A stretch of DNA of 64,000 nucleotides from Acrocarpospora macrocephala (GTDB taxonomy: Bacteria; Actinomycetota; Actinomycetes; Streptosporangiales; Streptosporangiaceae). The stretch is from assembly GCF_009687865.1 (NCBI RefSeq), contig NZ_BLAE01000014.1:146248-210247 (forward strand), read 5' to 3'. Position numbers and translations under genes: made by a program. The number at the start of each line of letters is the position of its first letter. Positions within the stretch are counted from its first letter, which is position 1. Shown in pieces: positions 1 through 7,958 of this stretch. Under the pieces are notes generated by a model. That model made no database searches. It was not told the DNA's origin and saw only the letters and a list, made by a program, of their open reading frames with translations.

Positions 1-1018
1 GCCGGGCGTAGGCGGCCAGGAACTCGCGCAGGCGGGCGCCGGCCTCCCGGGGCAGCCGGAACTCCCCCTCCACGCCGCCCGTACTGGACGGGCGGACCAG
101 CAGGGAACGGGTGGCGTAGTCGGTTTCGGCGTCATCGGCCAGGGTGCCCGGGTCCAGCAGCTCACGCAGGTACCGCCCGGCCTTGAGAATCTCGGCCGGG
201 GAGGCGCTGTCGGCCAGGTCCAGCAGGATCGGCTCGGCCAGCGCCGCCTGCGCGTCGTCCAGGTGGGTGGTGACCTGGCTGATCGCCTCGGCCGACCCCT
301 CGGCGAGAGTGCCGCGCGCCAGCCGGTCCCGGACGACAGGCAGGCGGGCCAGCTGGGTGGCCAGCCGGATCAGACGAGAGGCACCCGCACCGCTCATCCC
401 CGCCAAGGCGCGCAGCCAGGCACCGGTCGAGGCGTGCCCACCACTGCCGGCACTCCTGGCCTCACCGGTGGCATGGACGCGCCCCACCCGGGCGGCGATC
501 GCCGAGCTCAGCCGGTCCTGGGCGAACAGCAGATCCTCCGTCTCGCCCACGCACAACCCGGCATCCTCCGGCAGGTCGGTCACCGCAATCCGGGACGCGA
601 GCTGCCGGAACTCGGCCACCAGCACCCCCGAACCCACCGACTCGCCCCAGGCCTCCGGCCCCGCCGAGCGGCCAGCGTCAGCCGAGCGGCCAGAGTCGGG
701 GGAACGACCGGCGCCGGCCGAGCGGCCAGGATCGGGGGAACGACCGGCGCCGGCCGAGCGGCCAGGATCGGGGGAACGACCAGAGTCGGGGGAGCGGCCG
801 TGGAGGAACTGCTGCCGTGCGTTCTGCTGCGGAATGTTCTGCTGCCCTGCGTCGCCGTATGTGTCGCTGTGCGCGTCGCCGTATGTGTCGTCGGCGGAAC
901 GCTGGGGCGGGACGTAGCCAGGATCCAGCACGGTGCCCTTCAGGAACGCGGGCAGCTCGCGTCCGCGGACGCCCTCCGCGCGGGAGGGATCCAGCACCTC
1001 GATCGGAGAACCGAGCAT
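1..1018 (-). CDS. DUF222 (13E12 repeat family) protein, 3' end beyond window
   Basis: Reading leftwards from an ATG at 1018, about 339 codons are visible and the frame is still open at base 1, so the C-terminus is missing. The start is supported by a strong purine-rich ribosome site (AAAGGGGGG, about 8 bases upstream). Residues from about 130 onward (VAEFRQLASRIA, then DRLSSAIAARVGRVHATG, then GASRLIRLATQLARLP) match the alpha-helical DUF222 domain. In mobile-element-like actinobacterial proteins this domain usually precedes an HNH endonuclease, which would lie off the window. Residues about 74-120 are a low-complexity Gly-Arg-Ser-Pro insertion made by a 36-bp DNA repeat. The nuclease function is inferred from the family only. 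Confidence 0.75.
   Translation of the reverse strand, partial: MLGSPIEVLDPSRAEGVRGRELPAFLKGTVLDPGYVPPQRSADDTYGDAHSDTYGDAGQQNIPQQNARQQFLHGRSPDSGRSPDPGRSAGAGRSPDPGRSAGAGRSPDSGRSADAGRSAGPEAWGESVGSGVLVAEFRQLASRIAVTDLPEDAGLCVGETEDLLFAQDRLSSAIAARVGRVHATGEARSAGSGGHASTGAWLRALAGMSGAGASRLIRLATQLARLPVVRDRLARGTLAEGSAEAISQVTTHLDDAQAALAEPILLDLADSASPAEILKAGRYLRELLDPGTLADDAETDYATRSLLVRPSSTGGVEGEFRLPREAGARLREFLAAYAR
663..800. repeat. 36-bp in-frame tandem repeat inside the DUF222 gene
   Basis: Units begin near 681, 717 and 753, with a partial unit at 663. On the coding strand each encodes the 12-residue unit GRSPDPGRSAGA with small variations. The two central copies are almost identical, so copy number probably varies among relatives. 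Confidence 0.8.
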
Positions 1019-1727
1019 GAAGGCGCCCCCCTTTCGCTTCGGCGGATCCGAACAACCACCCTCACGCTATCCAGCGGCTACGACAAAACCTGGCCTTGAT
1101 CCACAATAAAACCGCAGGTCAAGCACCCCATGAAAAGATCTACCTACCCACCGGCATCCGAAGATCCATCCGCCACACCCGATCAGGAGCAGCACACCAA
1201 CCCGCAGACCCTCAACCCGCGAAAAACGACCGGTGCAAGATCCGGACCGCTTCAGCTCCATCGATCCTCGCGATCATGCGCGGCTACGCGATCGGCGCGC
1301 TGGGCCCGCTCAACTTCACCAACATGGCTGACGAACCCACTGTGCCCGCGACGACTTTCATGACCCGCTGATCGCTCTCGGTCTCACGATCTGAGAACTC
1401 CTTCAGCCCTGGCCACAGCACGGCGGTTATCCCACCCCACTCACCGACCCGCGCCCGCGTAGCCCTGCCCACCCGCTACGGCTCTCGACCACCGCACGGC
1501 ACCCGATTGATTGCCGTGGAACTCCCACCCGCCCAGCCCTTTGGTTTCCCCTCGGGCTCCGCCCGACCCCGTCATCGCCGTGGCTCCCACACGAAAGAAC
1601 AGCCAAAGCACGGCGGTTATCCCACCCACACCGCACTCACCGACCCGCGCTCGCGTTGCCTGACCACGGATGATCCGGTGCTCAACCGGCCGGTGTCGAG
1701 ACAGTCAACCGGGCTGAGTGGAGATGG
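1019..1727. other. 709-bp gap with no convincing gene; contains a direct repeat
   Basis: The short open frames here have no ribosome sites and no recognisable domain, so I do not annotate them. The stretch holds two imperfect copies of a sequence of about 50 bp (1412-1461 and 1602-1656). It also holds a small hairpin at 1552-1566 (TCGGGC tcc GCCCGA) and a CCGGT/ACCGG hairpin at 1675-1694 that could terminate nagZ, which ends at 1728. It may be decayed DNA flanking a mobile DUF222 gene. Confidence 0.5.
1412..1656. repeat. Imperfect direct repeat pair, about 50 bp each
   Basis: Copy one (about 1412-1461) and copy two (about 1602-1656) share the exact run GCACGGCGGTTATCCCAC. After a short gap they also share CTCACCGACCCGCGC followed by a variable base and CGCGT. 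The copies are about 190 bp apart in non-coding sequence beside the DUF222 gene. Confidence 0.7.
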
Positions 1728-3050
1728 TCAGCCTTTTGAGGTGAGGTGGGTGGCTTTTTGGCGGTGTTCTGGGGTTTTGATTAGGGAGGGGGCTTTGTTA
1801 GGGGGTGGGAAGAAGTTTTTGTTGTAGAGGGAGCGGTTGGATTTCAGTTTGAGGATTCGGCGTACAGATTGGTCTAAGCGGGTTTGGGTTATGCGGCCGG
1901 AGTTTATGGCGGTGAGGATGGCTTCGTAGGCTGTGGGGAGGTCGGGGGGCATGAGGAGGATGTCGGCGCCGGCGAGGATGGCGCGGACGGCTACTTCGGA
2001 GTCGCCGTATTTTGCGCGGACGCCTTCCATGTTGAGGGCGTCGGTGGAGATGACGCCTTTGAAGCCGAGTTCGTTGCGGAGGAGGCCGGTGAGGATCTTC
2101 TTGGAGAGGGTGGCGGGGTCGCCGGAGGAGTCGAGGCGGGGCATGAGGATGTGGGCGGTCATGATGGCGTCGACGCCGGAGCTGATGGCGGCGCGGAAGG
2201 GTGGGGCGTCGAGGCGTTCCCATTCGGCGCGGGTGTGGCGGATGACGGGGAGGGCGGTGTGGCTGTCGGTGGCGGTGTCGCCGTGGCCGGGGAAGTGTTT
2301 GGCGGTGGCGGCGATGCCGCTGTCGTGGAAGCCCTTGACGGCGGCGCTGACCATGTCAGCGACCAGGTCGGGGTCGGAGCCGTAGGCGCGGGGGCCGATG
2401 ACGGGGTTCTTCGGGTTGACGTTCACGTCGGCGACGGGGGCGAAGTCCATGGAGATGCCGAGGGCGCGGAGTTCGGTGCCGGTGATCTTGGCGGCGGCGC
2501 GGGCGTTGGCGGGGTTGCCGGTTTCGCCGAGAGTCTGGGCGCCGGGGAGTTTGGTGACCAGGTCGCCCAGGCGGGAGACCAGGCCGTTCTCCTGGTCGAC
2601 GCCGATGAGGAAGGGGACGTCGGGGGAGGCGGCGCGCAGGCCGGCGGTGAGCTGGGCCAGTTGTTTCGCGTCGACGATGTTGCCGGTACCGGGGAAGAGG
2701 ATCATGCCGCCGAGGTGGAATTTCTTGATCACCTGGGCGGGGGTTCCGACGCCGAAACGGGCCCGGTTTTCCTGGTGGGGGGTGTCGGCGCGGGAGCCGT
2801 ACAACACGGGCATGAAGAGCTGGCCGACCTTTTCCTCGATCGTCATGCGCTGGATGGCGGCGGAGATGCGCGAGGTGGCCTCGGATTCGGTCGGGGTGAT
2901 GGACGGGCTGGATAACGCGGCCGACGGGGATGGGCGCGTGGTGCGCCCGGCCGAAGAGTCGCCCGGCGACGAACACGCGACGACCATCGCGAATGTCACA
3001 CAAATCCCTGCGGAAACGCGCAAACGAGCGAACGTCGCACGCACGGGCAT
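1728..3050 (-). CDS. nagZ: Beta-N-acetylhexosaminidase, glycoside hydrolase family 3, lipoprotein (NagZ-like)
   Basis: A secreted enzyme expected to remove N-acetylglucosamine from muropeptides or chito-oligosaccharides. From the ATG at 3050 the protein begins MPVRATFARLRVSAG, then a hydrophobic stretch and the lipobox VVAC with Cys at residue 26, so it should be a lipoprotein anchored outside the membrane. Longer starts at 3095 or 3134 are open but would give an unusual signal peptide. The GH3 signature KHFPGHGDT is encoded near 2280-2300 and the nucleophile segment STDALNMEGV near 2040, both typical of NagZ. The length (440 aa) suits single-domain GH3 enzymes. It lies next to the sugar PTS locus on the same strand, which fits supply of GlcNAc for uptake. 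Confidence 0.85.
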   Translation of the reverse strand: MPVRATFARLRVSAGICVTFAMVVACSSPGDSSAGRTTRPSPSAALSSPSITPTESEATSRISAAIQRMTIEEKVGQLFMPVLYGSRADTPHQENRARFGVGTPAQVIKKFHLGGMILFPGTGNIVDAKQLAQLTAGLRAASPDVPFLIGVDQENGLVSRLGDLVTKLPGAQTLGETGNPANARAAAKITGTELRALGISMDFAPVADVNVNPKNPVIGPRAYGSDPDLVADMVSAAVKGFHDSGIAATAKHFPGHGDTATDSHTALPVIRHTRAEWERLDAPPFRAAISSGVDAIMTAHILMPRLDSSGDPATLSKKILTGLLRNELGFKGVISTDALNMEGVRAKYGDSEVAVRAILAGADILLMPPDLPTAYEAILTAINSGRITQTRLDQSVRRILKLKSNRSLYNKNFFPPPNKAPSLIKTPEHRQKATHLTSKG

Positions 3051-3181
3051 GGAGGTCGAGGCCGCCGTCCATGCGCGTGCGAGGGGAGCCGTCATGCGCC
3101 GACCAGGTCGCCCTACCGTGCTGTGCCCAAGCATGTTCTCACCGTAGCCGGACCCACCGACAACCGCCTCTAAGATCTGGT

Positions 3182-3233
3182 GCGCGCGGCTCCTCCCCCG
3201 GGCCCTGTTCCACCCGGAGGAGGAGCCGCACGC
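3182..3233 (-). terminator. Hairpin downstream of ptsI
   Basis: Left arm GCGGCTCCTCC (3186-3196) pairs perfectly with GGAGGAGCCGC (3219-3229). The stem extends about four more pairs after one mismatch, with a loop of about 22 bases. It lies about 240 bp beyond the ptsI stop and just upstream of nagZ, so it could separate the two transcription units. There is no U-tract. Confidence 0.45.
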
Positions 3234-3404
3234 GAGTCAACGACCCAAGTCCAGGCTCGATCACAATACCCAGGCCGCAAGGCCTGAGAGGGCCCAACAG
3301 CATGAGCATTCTGCCGGGCCGCTCGCCGTTATCCGGCGCCGTTCACGCAGGTGATACTTCTCGCCGCACCGGCGCCAAGAGCGGTACGTCCGAGGTCGCG
3401 AGAT

Positions 3405-3470
3405 CCGGTTCGCCAGACCCGGTTCACCAGACCCGGTCACCGACCCCAGTCACCGACCCCAGTCACCGAC
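3405..3470. repeat. Short degenerate tandem repeats after the ptsI stop
   Basis: Two copies of CCGGTTC(G/A)CCAGAC are followed by three copies of CACCGACC(CCAGT). The block directly abuts the ptsI stop codon at 3475. Confidence 0.6.
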
Positions 3471-3474
3471 CAGA

Positions 3475-5166
3475 TCATAAGCCCAGGTCGGCCAGGCCGG
3501 GGAGTTCGTTGCGGGCGGCGGATTTGGCGGTGGTGGCGGAGAGGGCGGTGCGGGCGGCGGTGGCGGCGGTGCGGCATTGGGTGACGGTGTGGCGGCTGAG
3601 GGCGGCGCGGACCCAGGGGAGGGCGGGGGAGCCCATGGACAGGGAGGTGACGCCGAGGCCGACCAGGACGCAGGCGAGGGTGGGGTCGGCGGCGGCTTCG
3701 CCACAGACGCCGCAGGATTTGCCGGTGGTGGCGGCGCCGGTGGCGGTGAGGGCGATCAGGTCCAGGACGGCGGGGTGCCAGGGGTCCTGGAGTTCGGCGA
3801 CGCCGCTGACCTGGCGGTCGGCGGCGAGGGCGTACTGGGTGAGGTCGTTGGTGCCGATGGAGAAGAAGTCGACGGCGGTGGCGAGGTGGTGGGCGCGGAG
3901 CGCGGCGGAGGGGATCTCGATCATGATTCCGGCGTTGGGCAGGCCGGCGTCGTGGCACGCGGACACGAACCAGGAGGCCTCCTCGACGGTGGCGACCATC
4001 GGCGCCATGACGTACGCCTGCGCCTGCGTGCCGGCGGCCGCCCGCGCGAGCGCCCGAAGCTGACTTCCCATCATTTCCGGATATTTCCGGAAGAGCCGTA
4101 GGCCGCGCTCGCCCAGCGCAGGATTGGGCTCCTCGCCCGACGGCGGCAGGAACGCCAGCGGCTTGTCAGCCCCGGCGTCCAACGTCCGCACCACAACCCG
4201 CCCCCCAGGAAAAGCATCGAAAACGGCACGATAAGCCGCCTCCTGCTCCTCCTCCGTCGGCGCCTCCGCACGATCGAGGAAGAGGAACTCGGTCCGGAAA
4301 AGCCCGACCCCCTCCGCCCCGTGCGCCAGCGCGGACTCCAGATCCCGCGCTCCCCCGACGTTGGCCAGCAACGGCACCGCGTGCCCGTCCGACGTCGCTC
4401 CCGGACCCATGCTCGCCGCCAGCACGGCCTCCCGGGCAGCCGCCGCCCCGAGCAGCGTGTCCACGTCGGCCCGCTCCGGCGAAAGCCGTACAGAACCGGA
4501 AGTCCCATCCACGAGCGCCCAGATCCCTTGCGGCAGCGAGGTCGCCCCCGCGCAGCCCACGATGGCGGGCACGCCCATGGCCCGGGCCAGGATGGCGGTG
4601 TGGCTGGTCGGCCCGCCTTCCTCGGTCACGAACGCGGCCACCAGATCCTTGTTGAGCAGCGCGGTGTCGGCGGGCGCGAGATCCTTGGCCACCAGCACGT
4701 ACGGCTCCGCCGCCGATTCCGGCACCCCCGGCATGGGCAACCCGGTCAGCAACGCGATGGTCCGATCCCGAATGTCGTCCAGATCGGCCACCCGCTCCGC
4801 CAGATACCCCCCAGCGGCGGCCAGCAGCTCCCGATACCGCCCGAACGCCTCGAAAACCGCGCGCGGCGCGGCCGTGCCCTCGTCGATGAGCTCGGCGACC
4901 CCGACTTCGAGCCCGGGATCGCGCGCCATCATGGCCTGCGCGCCCAGCACGTCCTGAGCCGCTCCCCCGGCCTTGGCCCCCCGCGCCTCAAGATCGTCGG
5001 CGACCCGCTCCAGCGCGTCCGCGGCCCGCTTCCGCTCGGCCGCCGCCTCCCCGTCATACCGCGAACCGGGCGCGGGTTCCGGAATCGCCCCGACCAGCAC
5101 GTGTACGGGACCGTACCCGGCCCCCGGACTGACCCCCGAGCCCCGCAACACCACAGAGGTCGTCAT
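3475..5166 (-). CDS. ptsI: Phosphoenolpyruvate-protein phosphotransferase (PTS enzyme I)
   Basis: General PTS enzyme that takes phosphate from phosphoenolpyruvate and passes it to HPr in the cytosol. At 563 aa it has family length. The phospho-accepting histidine is His189 in GGPTSHTAILARAMG. The C-terminal PEP-binding barrel shows LFRTEFLFLDR, and TNDLTQYALAADR lies near residue 450. It starts one base after the ptsH stop, so it is co-transcribed and probably translationally coupled with HPr. It is the last gene of the leftward arm of the sugar PTS operon. Confidence 0.95.
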   Translation of the reverse strand: MTTSVVLRGSGVSPGAGYGPVHVLVGAIPEPAPGSRYDGEAAAERKRAADALERVADDLEARGAKAGGAAQDVLGAQAMMARDPGLEVGVAELIDEGTAAPRAVFEAFGRYRELLAAAGGYLAERVADLDDIRDRTIALLTGLPMPGVPESAAEPYVLVAKDLAPADTALLNKDLVAAFVTEEGGPTSHTAILARAMGVPAIVGCAGATSLPQGIWALVDGTSGSVRLSPERADVDTLLGAAAAREAVLAASMGPGATSDGHAVPLLANVGGARDLESALAHGAEGVGLFRTEFLFLDRAEAPTEEEQEAAYRAVFDAFPGGRVVVRTLDAGADKPLAFLPPSGEEPNPALGERGLRLFRKYPEMMGSQLRALARAAAGTQAQAYVMAPMVATVEEASWFVSACHDAGLPNAGIMIEIPSAALRAHHLATAVDFFSIGTNDLTQYALAADRQVSGVAELQDPWHPAVLDLIALTATGAATTGKSCGVCGEAAADPTLACVLVGLGVTSLSMGSPALPWVRAALSRHTVTQCRTAATAARTALSATTAKSAARNELPGLADLGL

Positions 5167-5167
5167 G

Positions 5168-5431
5168 TCAGGTCGCCGACGCTATGGCCGCGAGCTGGTC
5201 GAGGACCGAGTCGGCCCCGTCCCCGTCGGCGCTGATGATGATGGTGTCGCCATGCCGGACGTCCAGCGCGAGCACCGACAGGATGCTCTTGGCGTTGACC
5301 GGGGTCCCGCCGCTGCCCATTTTCACGACGGTCACGTCCATCGGCGCTTTCGTCGCGGTCTGGACGAACGTCGCGGCGGGGCGGGCGTGCAGGCCCACCT
5401 CGGATTCGACGGTTACCTTGCGCTCGGCCAC
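5168..5431 (-). CDS. ptsH: Phosphocarrier protein HPr
   Basis: An 87-residue HPr. It starts MAERKVTVESEVGLHARPAA, with the phosphorylated His15 followed by Arg-Pro. The NAKSILSV segment is the usual second conserved site, with Ser at the position of the regulatory serine of Firmicutes. It relays phosphate from enzyme I to EIIA. It lies between the HAD gene (13-base gap) and ptsI (1-base gap) in the same operon. Confidence 0.95.
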   Translation of the reverse strand: MAERKVTVESEVGLHARPAATFVQTATKAPMDVTVVKMGSGGTPVNAKSILSVLALDVRHGDTIIISADGDGADSVLDQLAAIASAT

Positions 5432-5444
5432 GGAAACTCCTCTA

Positions 5445-6095
5445 CTACGCGGGCGGTCCAGACCACCCGGTTATTGGCCATTTCACACCAGTGAGATCGG
5501 CCACGACCAGATCTGCATGCGCCAATTCGCCGGGATGATGGGTGGTCGCGAGTCCCACGCATGTCATACCCGCCGCTCTCGCCGCGGCAATCCCGGCGAG
5601 CGAGTCCTCGAAAACCACGCAGTCGGCGGGTTCCACCCCTAACCGAGCGGCCGCCGTCAGGTACGCCTCCGGGTCCGGTTTCCCGGCCGTCACGTCCTCG
5701 GCGGTGACTATGGTCCGGACCAGGTCGTACACCCCGAGCCAGCGCAGCCGGTCTTCGGCCCACCAGCGGCGCGCGGAGGTGACCAGCGCGGTCGGCGCGC
5801 CGGAGGCGGCGACCGCGTGGACGAACTCGGCCGCGCCAGGCACGACCTCAACCTCGGGCAAGCCGGGCAGCGCCAGGTAAGAGTTGATCTCAACCATCAG
5901 CGCGTGCATGTCGTAACCCGGCAACATCTCGCCCAGCACGTCGGGCCCTCGGCGGCCCATGAACCCGCGCAGCACGTTCTCGTCGTGCTCGACGCCATGG
6001 CTGTCCAGCAGCATGCCCCAGACGACGAGGCTGCGCGCCTCGGAGTTGATCAGCGTGCCGTCCAGGTCGAACAGCGCCGCGGGCCTCATCCCCAT
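5445..6095 (-). CDS. HAD-superfamily hydrolase (beta-phosphoglucomutase-like subfamily)
   Basis: A 216-aa cytosolic haloacid-dehalogenase-type phosphatase or mutase. Motif I is FDLDGTLINSEA near the N-terminus, and motif IV is VVFEDSLAGIAAARAAGM near residue 165. The helical cap between them is of the type seen in sugar-phosphate phosphatases. It overlaps the end of the EIIA gene by 10 bases and sits inside the PTS operon, so a sugar phosphate produced by the PTS is the likely substrate. The sequence alone does not show which one. Confidence 0.8.
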   Translation of the reverse strand: MGMRPAALFDLDGTLINSEARSLVVWGMLLDSHGVEHDENVLRGFMGRRGPDVLGEMLPGYDMHALMVEINSYLALPGLPEVEVVPGAAEFVHAVAASGAPTALVTSARRWWAEDRLRWLGVYDLVRTIVTAEDVTAGKPDPEAYLTAAARLGVEPADCVVFEDSLAGIAAARAAGMTCVGLATTHHPGELAHADLVVADLTGVKWPITGWSGPPA

Positions 6096-6535
6096 TGGAA
6101 CAGCTCATCTCCGGCATGTACGGGACCCGCAGCCACCCGCAGGACCGACGAGGCGGGCGCGTCCAGCGCCACCACGGGACAGATCGGCGAGCGGCCACCC
6201 GCTTCGATGGCCGCCGGATTCCAGGACACCACCGGCTGCCCGGCCGGCACCAGGTCGCCTTCGTCGGCCAGCAACTCGAAGCCCGCCCCCTTCAGCTGGA
6301 CCGTGTCGATCCCCAGGTGCACCAGCACGCCGCGCCCGTCCGCGCCCACGATCACGTACGCGTGCGGGTGCAGTTTCACGATCGTCCCGGAGATGGGGGC
6401 GAGCGCCAGACCGGGCTCGCGCGCCGGGTCGATGGCCGCGCCCGGACCCATCATGGCCTGCGAGAACACCGGATCCGGCACGGCGGACAGGCTGATCGCC
6501 GCACCCGCCATCGGGGCCAGCACAGGTGTCAACAA
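6086..6535 (-). CDS. crr: PTS sugar transporter EIIA component, glucose/GlcNAc type
   Basis: A 149-aa stand-alone EIIA of the Crr fold. The motif VLVHLGIDTVQLKG carries phospho-His73, and HPHAY supplies the second active-site histidine near residue 58. It takes phosphate from HPr and gives it to EIIB. It is separate from EIIB and EIIC rather than fused, as in the NagF/NagE1/NagE2 arrangement of actinomycetes. It starts 8 bases after the EIIB stop and overlaps the HAD gene. Confidence 0.9.
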   Translation of the reverse strand: MLTPVLAPMAGAAISLSAVPDPVFSQAMMGPGAAIDPAREPGLALAPISGTIVKLHPHAYVIVGADGRGVLVHLGIDTVQLKGAGFELLADEGDLVPAGQPVVSWNPAAIEAGGRSPICPVVALDAPASSVLRVAAGPVHAGDELFQWG

Positions 6536-6543
6536 GATCCCCC

Positions 6544-6780
6544 TCAGCCGATGATGTCCTCGATGTCGCTGGCGATCGTGTCGGCCTCCGGACCCACGAT
6601 GACCTGGATGATGTTGCCCGCCGACATCACCCCGTGCGCGCCCGCGGCCTTGAGCGCGGCCTGATCCACCTTGGCGGCGTCCCGAACCTCGGTGCGCAAC
6701 CGGGTGATGCAGGGGTCGATCTCGATGATGTTGTCCACCCCACCGAGACCGGCGATGATCGCCCGCGCGTCTGCCGCCAT
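6544..6780 (-). CDS. PTS sugar transporter EIIB component, glucose/GlcNAc type
   Basis: A 78-aa EIIB domain protein. The ATG at 6780 is chosen because GAGGAGG lies 6 bases upstream; a longer frame to 6813 lacks such a site. The phosphorylated cysteine is Cys24 in IDPCITRLRTEV, the classic EIIB motif of the glucose family. It passes phosphate to the sugar brought in by the EIIC encoded at 8717. It lies 34 bases after the SIS gene in the leftward operon. Confidence 0.9.
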   Translation of the reverse strand: MAADARAIIAGLGGVDNIIEIDPCITRLRTEVRDAAKVDQAALKAAGAHGVMSAGNIIQVIVGPEADTIASDIEDIIG

Positions 6781-6814
6781 GGTCAGCCTCCTCGTTACGG
6801 ATCCGTGACTCACC

Positions 6815-7849
6815 CTAATCGGTCTGGGTGACCTTGTTCAGGCCCCGCGGAGCGTCCGGATCGATCCCGAGCCTGCGCGCCAGCGCCTCGGTGAGCAGCT
6901 GCCCGGGGACGATGAGGCCGAGCGGCGCGACCCACTCCGGCAGGTCGGGCCCGTGCAGCGACGCCGTCGAGACGGCCGCCAGCCGGGCCCCGCCCCCAAC
7001 CCCGAACGAGGCCGCGCCCGCTCCGGTCACCCGCTCGGCCAGCGCGATCGTCCCGGGCAGGGTCGGCCCGTCCTGGGCGGCGACCAGAATGGCCGGCGTG
7101 TCCTCGTCCACCACCGCGATCGGCCCGTGCAGCAGATCGGCGTAGGAGAGCCCCATGGCGTGCAGGTAGCAGGCCTCCTTGAGCTTCAGCGCCAGTTCCA
7201 GCGCCGTGGAGAAGGCGAGTCCCCGTCCCGACACCACGACACCCGGTTTGTCCGCCAGGCCTTCCACGAGCGCGTCGAGATCGCCGGGATTGTCGATGAG
7301 CTTGTCCACCGCGTCCGGCACCCGGTCCAGGTCGGCCGCGTTCACGTCCGCCCCCAGGCCCAGCGCGAGCACCGCCATCGCGGCCAGCTGGGTGGTGTAG
7401 GTCTTGGTGGCCGGAACCGCCTTCTCCTCCCCCGCGACCGTGCACAGCGCCAGATCGGCGGCGAGCGCCAGCGGGCTCTCCGGCCCGCCGTTGGTGATCG
7501 CCACCGTCCGCGCCCCGCAGTCCCTGGCCCACTCCAGCGTCTCCACGATCTCCTCGGTACGCCCCGACTGGGAGACCGCCACCGCGAGCACCCCGTCCAG
7601 GTCCAGCCGCCGCCGGTAGGTGGTGGCGATCGACGGCGCCGCCAGGGCGGACAGGCGCCCGGCGTGCGCCTCGATGAGGTATCGGCCGTAGACTGCGGCG
7701 TTGTCGGATGTCCCCCGGGCGATGAACAGCAGCTGACGGGTTTGTTCCCCCAGTCGCCGTACCTCCCCGACCTGCGGCAGCAGGGCGTCCAGTGTGGCCC
7801 GGAGCGCGGCGGGCTGTTCGGCTATCTCGCTACGCATTTTCGTCGTCAT
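6815..7849 (-). CDS. SIS-domain sugar isomerase/aminotransferase-like protein (GlmS-type isomerase half; possible glucosamine-6-phosphate deaminase)
   Basis: A 344-aa protein with two SIS domains and no N-terminal glutaminase. It opens with MRSEIAEQPAAL, the conserved start of GlmS isomerase domains. The first SIS domain shows FIARGTSDNAAVYGRYL and AVSQSGRTEEIVETLEWA. Proteins of this form (NagB-II/AgaS-like) can deaminate or isomerise amino sugar phosphates, which would complete GlcNAc use here. It is the first gene of the leftward operon and faces the DasR-like regulator. Deaminase activity is inferred from family and context. A GlmS-like salvage role is the alternative. Confidence 0.75.
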   Translation of the reverse strand: MTTKMRSEIAEQPAALRATLDALLPQVGEVRRLGEQTRQLLFIARGTSDNAAVYGRYLIEAHAGRLSALAAPSIATTYRRRLDLDGVLAVAVSQSGRTEEIVETLEWARDCGARTVAITNGGPESPLALAADLALCTVAGEEKAVPATKTYTTQLAAMAVLALGLGADVNAADLDRVPDAVDKLIDNPGDLDALVEGLADKPGVVVSGRGLAFSTALELALKLKEACYLHAMGLSYADLLHGPIAVVDEDTPAILVAAQDGPTLPGTIALAERVTGAGAASFGVGGGARLAAVSTASLHGPDLPEWVAPLGLIVPGQLLTEALARRLGIDPDAPRGLNKVTQTD

Positions 7850-7900
7850 CTGGTGCTCATCCCGTTATAGGTCCGTACGTTGACAGAGAATTCGGGCCTG

Positions 7901-7922
7901 TGGTCTAGTCCGGACTAGACCA
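7901..7922. promoter_or_regulatory. Perfect 22-bp palindrome: two abutting DasR/NagR-type operator sites
   Basis: The sequence is TGGTCTAGTCC followed by GGACTAGACCA, an exact inverted repeat. Each half resembles the DasR consensus TGGTCTAGACCA known from Streptomyces, so the element reads as two overlapping sites in opposite orientation. It lies between the divergent PTS operon and the gntR/dasR-like gene. A possible dasR -10 (TAATAC, 7937-7942) places the palindrome over its -35 region, which would suit autorepression. Confidence 0.85.
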
Positions 7923-7958
7923 GTAGGAACCCTACCTAATACGAGAGGGGAGGCAACA

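Larger units (their letters stand above)
3135..3474. other. 340-bp intergenic region between ptsI and nagZ
   Basis: Holds the large hairpin at 3182-3233 and a run of short near-repeats at 3405-3470 (units of about 13 bases built on CCGGTTCNCCAGA and then CACCGACCCCAGT). The nagZ promoter should lie near 3060-3180, but I see no clear -35/-10 pair. Confidence 0.5.

Noticed and set aside
1067-1371. Open frames on both strands in the gap before nagZ
   Set aside because: No ribosome sites, no recognisable domain, and poor third-position GC pattern.
1884-2915. Long Gly/Val/Asp-rich frame antisense to nagZ
   Set aside because: Compositional shadow of the GC-rich coding strand; nagZ has full family motifs.
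4070-4100. TTTCCGGATATTTCCGGAA repeat similar to the palindrome at 52990
   Set aside because: It is inside ptsI coding sequence and is not an exact palindrome of the same form.
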